64,000 bases of DNA, from NCBI GenBank assembly GCA_963575645.1, contig OY754469.1, positions 19,796,001-19,860,000 on the forward strand. Direction: 5' to 3'. The position numbers and the translations under genes are program-made. This stretch comes from Xanthostigma xanthostigma (lineage: Eukaryota > Arthropoda > Insecta > Raphidioptera > Raphidiidae). The stretch's first letter is position 1, and the number at the start of each line of letters is the position of its first letter. Below the pieces are notes generated by a model. That model worked only from the letters and a program-made list of their open reading frames with translations, made no database searches and was not told the origin of the DNA. This document shows, in pieces, positions 58,680-64,000 of the stretch.

Positions 58680-59290
58680 TTTAAGACTTCGGTTTCATGA
58701 CCCGTAATAGGTAGATAGTGAAGTTTGCACAAATTGTGTAATTCTATTACCGCTATAACAACAAAATTTATAATGAAAAACCAAGATGGTGAATTTCAAA
58801 ACGGCGGCCTTGTAAATTAGAAAAAAAATCTCCGATTAAGCCGATATTTAGCATGCGTGTTCAGTCCCATTATCAATATACGAAAATGTAATAAAAAAAG
58901 ATAGCGAATTTCAAAATGGTCGCCTTACAAATTAAAAAAAAATCTCCGATTTAAAGCTGATATTTGGCACACGCGTTCAGTCCTATTAAAATTACACAAA
59001 AATGAAAAATAAAACCAAAACGACAAATTTCAAAATAGCCGCCATGCTAATTTGAAAAAAACCTCCGATTAAGCTGATATTAAAAGCATGCTATTATAAC
59101 AGTCCTATTAACAATAGGTATACGAAAATAAGAAAGAAAAAAAGATGGCGAATTTCAAAATGGCCGCCATGTAAATTAAAAAAGAAATTCCGATTAAACT
59201 GATGTTGGTCATGCGTGTTATCTTGTAAGATGGTACGAAACCCTTTGTGTGCGAGTCCTACTCGATTTGACCGATTTTTATTTAATTAGA
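58680..59290 (+). repeat. tandem array of about four 110-bp units
   Basis: Units carry gatgg(t/c)gaatttcaaaa, (a/t)ggcc/gcgcc variants, aaaatctccgattaa.c and tgatatt..gcatgcgtgt. Units start near 58785, 58897, 59010 and 59143. The block ends with ggtacgaaaccctttgtgtg, a lepidopteran-type repeat end, and starts with accgctataacaacaaaa of the same type. Confidence 0.7.
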
Positions 59291-60262
59291 TCTATTCCTG
59301 CCGTTTCTTTCTTCACGCCACTTCAGGTTCAGAAAAGTATCTCGATAAAAGCGTATTTGGCGGGAAATAAGCTACAGTGGTACCTACTACAACCAAAGAT
59401 GAATAATTTTGCCGACACAGACATAATTTTAATTTATTTTATTGTGCCTACTTTTAAATTAGATTCTTGATGTAATTTCGAAATGTGTTCAAATGCTTGA
59501 AGATAAATGAATTATTTATTATGTCGAAAAATCTAATACTTAGTATTTATTTTGCAAACGATTTAAAATTAATCCTTTTAGCGGCAAAGTTGCGGTTTTC
59601 TTTAACACTGTTCTGTGCACACATAAATAGATATATTACGAAATAATGACTTTAACCACAGGTATGTTATTTGATCATTATTCATTATTACTTTATACTA
59701 AGTAATACGTAATTCATATCTAAATGAATAATTTTTCAAAGAAAACAATTCTCCTATATTTTATTAACTGTCATTCTGAATAGCACTGTAGTGACTTTCA
59801 AGTTTTTATTTTTACACGTTACATAACCAAGATCTATTTTATTTTCCACTTCATAGTAAAATCCAGAAGAATTAAATAAAAACTTCAGATTTTTCTTTCT
59901 GAGTCAGGTGCGTCACAATTACTAATTATTTTACTCTAAAGAGCCGATTGAACTATTTCGAATCGAGTCGAATAGTGCAGAGAGAAAAACTTTAAACGTA
60001 ATTTGCTCGACTAACCTTAATCGCAATAGATTTTACTTTTTAAGTCGAATCTATTTGGTAGATAGTACTTTTTTTCAAAATAACAAGTGAGCTTATATTT
60101 TAAGTACCTACATGCAAATGTTTTCACCCACTACTCGATTCGCTTCGAATAGGCTCGGGTAAATAACAGATCGACGTAGAAATAACCAAAGATAACAATT
60201 TATCGTATCATAGCGCACGGTATGCGCCGGCCAAGTTCTCGCAAAAAATTGTGCACGTTATA
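59291..60262. other. no recognisable feature
   Basis: AT-rich DNA, nothing seen. Confidence 0.4.
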
Positions 60263-60380
60263 TTCTCACGAACCATTTCGAGATTTTTTAGATCCTCCTG
60301 TATCTTCTAAGTGCGTTACGTTACAGAACTCCAGTATTCCAAATTTCATGCGTCTTGGTGAAATAGTTTCCAAGACACGA
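60263..60380 (+). repeat. dispersed repeat (shared with 9975-10125)
   Basis: tctcacgaaccatttcgaga, gttacgttacagaactcc and attccaaatttcatgcgtct. Same family as at 9975. Confidence 0.55.
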
Positions 60381-60561
60381 GCGTCGAAAAATCATGATTT
60401 TGGGCATTCAATGACTGATCGTTAGATAGTGCTGGGAGCATTGACCCAAATGCATCAACCAATCGTCCGAAGATTCTAGTCGGTGCTGGAATATACATGG
60501 TAACATGACGCGTGATATAATAAAGTATATAGTATATCACTATGATACAATGAAAATTATA

Positions 60562-60812
60562 AGTCCGTCAAAAACATAAATGTGTAAAAAGAGCCAAGTA
60601 CGATACAAAGAACAAGTGGATTTGCGAAGTTTTGCCGAAAAAAAGAAGTAAGATGTTTTCACTTGGCAAGTTTTTTGCTTTATAAATAAATGACTCATAA
60701 ACTTGCCAAATGAAAACGGCTTAAAGCACATTCTTCGTTGTCACTTTTCTTTCGGCAAAGCCAATTGTTCTCTGTATCGAACTTGGCCCTTTTATGTTTT
60801 TGGTTGGATTCC
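60562..60812. mobile_element. foldback MITE, diverged copy
   Basis: The arms gtcaaaaacataaatgtg...gagccaagtacgatacaaag and its inverse (ctgtatcgaacttggccct, tttatgtttttgg) match the family at 8719-8975; the middle differs. Confidence 0.6.
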
Positions 60813-61645
60813 CCTTTAAAATATCGCTTGTAGTACTCAGTGTACACTGACTTCGCTCAAAAATGCGAAATTTCTGACTTGCTTTAGTTTTCCCTCTTGT
60901 CTTTTCCGTAGTATAATCTGTTACACGGAAAGAAGTAGGCAGTGCAGGAATTTTTTAATAATACATACATAGCCTATATTTTTATAAATCGATTTATATA
61001 GGTCATCTGAATACCCGCAAAAAACAAACATGCCAGCTCTTCCTCTTTATAATATTAGTATATAGATTTATTAAATATAGTATAAGAAATTTTCACTATA
61101 TATCAGGGCATCTGAATTACATAAGAAAGTCATCATTACAAAACAGTGTTAAATACACGCCTTGCCTTAAAATATTAAAAGACATGAAAGGCACAAATTT
61201 AATTGTTCATTAATCAATAGCTGTCAATTATTTAGTTGTGCAGTTTTGCATGAATACAAATCAATAAAACACCATGAAAAGTAGTATTTGGCATCCGCAG
61301 TGCAATGATATTTGTTACAACAAATTATATCCATAGATGGTAACGGGTCGCATGAAAACAAATTTAACATTTAAACTTGACCCACATACAGAAAAACATT
61401 CTTGTATAATTTGATAATAATAAAAACTGTAATAGAGGAAAGTCGTCCAGAGATACACAAACTGTCAATACTATATTATAGTCTTTCTCACCAACAGATA
61501 TAGTTATCACGTGAACAGCACATGCTCTGTAGGGATGCACAATGTATATGTATCTATTCTGCTGTGTTGAGTTTCAAGCGACCAAACAGATGCTGATCAC
61601 GCAGTTGTATTGCTATATTGGGCCTATATAATACGACATGTCTAA
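60813..61645. other. no recognisable feature
   Basis: AT-rich. No gene seen. Confidence 0.4.
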
Positions 61646-62062
61646 AGGCCGCTGCACACGAGGCTGGTTTTGGCGCTAGAGTCGTTGCTGGAACTTGCGC
61701 TGGCTGGCGCGCTACCTACGAAGACGGAAATCACGTCACTGCGGGGTCGCGTGCGTCGTCACAAAATGAATTTCAAAACAGGAGCTATTTTTCGTGATTG
61801 TTTGCCTGCTTATTTGGAGTAAAAACCAAACAGGAAACAGTATCTACAAGCAAACATGGCGCCACAGTGTGTGTTCTGTTCAGAAACAATAAACTTTAAC
61901 TTTTGTTAACATTCAAACTGTCACTGCGAGCGCACCAAACCCATCTACAAAGCCAGCTTCAATACATGCATCGTGTAAAACCATCACTACACCCAGCGCC
62001 ACAGCTCGCTTGAAACCTAGCAAGGAATCTAGCAGCAAATCCAGCCTCGCGTGCAGTGATCT
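61646..62062. mobile_element. Harbinger-like MITE, 417 bp
   Basis: Imperfect terminal repeats of about 45 bp: aggccgctgcacacgaggct and, inverted, agatcactgcacgcgaggct, then gg.tttg.cgctaga. TAA flanks both sides (61643-61645, 62063-62065). The interior is G+C-richer than its surroundings and non-coding. Confidence 0.65.
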
Positions 62063-62316
62063 TAATTGGATTTCATGCGGTCTTTTCTTGATATATTTTT
62101 ATGGCTAAACTAGAGAAGGTGTGTCCAGAATATTTGCGTCTTTCGAATGTAGTTGAACCGATTTGATAGATTAATATATATTTAGCGGGTTACTCTCAGA
62201 TTACGACATAGTTCGCGTAAAAACTGAAATTAACGCGGGTGAAACCGCACATAAATACTGAACAGCTTGGTACAATTTTTGGAAATGTCCGTTTTTCACA
62301 GATTCTCTTTAAAGAC
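62063..62316. other. plain sequence
   Basis: Nothing recognised; a retroposon-like aacgcgggtgaaaccgcac at 62231. Confidence 0.3.
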
Positions 62317-62773
62317 CTATACCTGCACGGATCAGCACTTTTAGTGCAGGTACCGTGTGCGGCAGACATTTTACAGTTTTCAAGTAATGAGTAGGCAACA
62401 TGAACGTGGGTAGTTCGGTGGAGGAATCTTTTATTTTGACGATGTCGTGCGAAGAGGAGGAAGAGGAAAAAGCCAGGAAAACACGGACACAGGAAGGAAT
62501 ATAGTGAATTTCATCATTTATCTCCTGAATTATGGAGAGAGATCTACAAAAAATATTTTAAGATTTTTGAATGTCACAGCACAAATTCTACGAGCTGTTG
62601 GATATCATATCTCCTCACCTACAGTACCAAACCGCAAGATTAAGTTGGCTGACGGTCGTTGGTAGTTGCTGGTTCCAGGTGCTAGTATGATGTTCGCTAT
62701 ACTATTAAATAATAAGGGTACCTTCATGATCAGGTTTTTCTGATCCGTGCTGTACTGGTTCGTGCAGGTATAG
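62317..62773. mobile_element. MITE candidate, 457 bp
   Basis: Inverted ends ctatacctgcacg.a.cag (62317-62335 and 62755-62773). The left part matches the fragment at 7790-7850. No clear target duplication. The 72-aa readings inside have no motif. Confidence 0.5.
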
Positions 62774-64000
62774 TGTGCACGTTTCTCTAATAGTCTAATA
62801 TACTTTACTAAAACGCTCCTCAATTATTCACACCCTTTCTATTAAATTCATAGTTACAACCAATGAGCTGTATATATTATACACGTCGTTGGTTACGACA
62901 CGTTATTAAGGCACAGTTCTTAATTAAAAGACTGCTTTCCCCCAAAATACCAATCAAAAACTCATTAATTTTAATATAGAATAATGGCGCTATCATGTCG
63001 CGACATGAAAATTACAAAAAAAGAAGATGACATTTCGGAATTTTTTTACAAGATCAATTAGTAATTTTTGTGCACTTTTTTCTGCGATGTCCGTGCAGCG
63101 ATTATCAATAAACGAGAGTATGTTTACATAACAAAGACTATCGGTAATTATCTGCAGTTATATTTACTGTATCAACCCAATTAAACCTTTATAGATCCGA
63201 GCAATTAAATGTTATTATAGCGTTTTAGTTCAGTTGTTTATTAATTACCAATTACACACGATAACTTCAGTTTGTTCGTTGTAACGTTGAAACTCTACGC
63301 AGGATAGACAATTTAATACCTTTTATGGAGGCTACAAAACCGTTGATATATTGGGTAAAACAATAACAGGTCTCTGTTAACAAACAAGAATTATTGCTTG
63401 TTTTTCTTTTAATCATTTCAATACTTTTATTTTATTAGCTTTCTAAAACAAATACGAATGCAAGTCTTCGTCTAGTTAGGTTATAGTTTTTTTTTTTTTT
63501 TTTTTGTTAATACACGTCGTATCTAATAATTATTTTAAGAAAAAACTGAGTATCTGAAAAACTTTTTGATTTTTTTATATAAAAAAATGTGTGCTTATTT
63601 AAGCCCTAAAGAGACATGCTGTCACAAAATTTCATCAAAACTGAGTTATTTTTGCGAAAAAGAAAAATAAAAAAAAATCGCATTTTTCACGGAAACTTTG
63701 AGGTGATAGAAAAAAGTGACCCTCATGAAAGTTGTAGATTTTTTATGATCTACAACATTTTCTGCAGGACATTTTTCGATAGAACGTCAAGTTTCGCTGG
63801 AAAACGCAATAATATATTTTACACCTCCTTTCAACCTGCCAAAATTAACTCTGTACCGTCCCTAGCATTTTTTTTACGTTCACCATTTCCAATGATAAAA
63901 GTCCGATCTACAATATTAGTAAACACTCTAAATTTAATTTGCCTACAGTCTACACTATAAGTGAAAAAAAGTCTTTTAAGGTAATCGTTTATTAAGATTA
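62774..64000. other. no recognisable gene
   Basis: AT-rich, with poly-T at 63487-63505. The 114-aa reading at 63616-63960 has no recognisable domain. Confidence 0.4.

Overview
The window is AT-rich eukaryotic DNA from an arthropod, most likely a moth or butterfly. That assignment is inference. It rests on dispersed repeats whose wording is common in Lepidoptera: the gacagacagac / cctataagggttcc / acggaaccctaaaaa family (31920, 38870), the block ending near acgaaaccctttgtgtgcga (59235), and tails reading like ccgcggctacgcccgcg (33040). I see no intact host gene, no rRNA, no CRISPR and nothing bacterial. Nearly everything identifiable is mobile or repetitive, much of it nested.

Layout. 1-5.3 kb: plain AT-rich DNA with a decayed mariner-type transposase (4.0-4.6 kb). 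5.35-7.24 kb: a hAT element. 8.7-12.1 kb: foldback MITEs and an inverted-repeat minisatellite block holding a tRNA-Glu-like sequence. 14.9-19.3 kb: minisatellite, a hAT MITE, dispersed repeats and a small Penelope/retrozyme-like insertion (19048-19262). 22.56-25.21 kb: a transposon with 254-bp, almost identical inverted repeats. It carries the 3' half of an intron-containing gene for a FEN1/PIN-like nuclease-fold protein with a Cys-rich tail, and that cargo is itself hit by a hAT with a perfect 8-bp target duplication. 26-30 kb: two more hATs, a 1.07-kb TIR element and a LINE RT fragment. 34.5-37.0 kb: a hAT containing a second retrozyme-like insertion with a complete hammerhead-type core, then a foldback element with a Harbinger inserted in one arm. 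41.5-48.3 kb: a young, structurally complete Ty3/gypsy LTR retrotransposon on the minus strand, sitting inside a copy of the 28.2-kb TIR element. 50.8-53.2 kb: an 18-copy 120-bp satellite abutting a minisatellite. 56-57.7 kb: a perfect 52-bp-arm palindrome and an RTE-like LINE. 58.7-62.8 kb: a short tandem array and MITEs.

For novelty I would look first at three things: the long-TIR element with the FEN1/PIN-like cargo; the two short insertions with covarying hammerhead-like folds; and the gypsy element, whose gag and pol share one frame broken only by a single TGA, with no pol ATG ahead of the protease.
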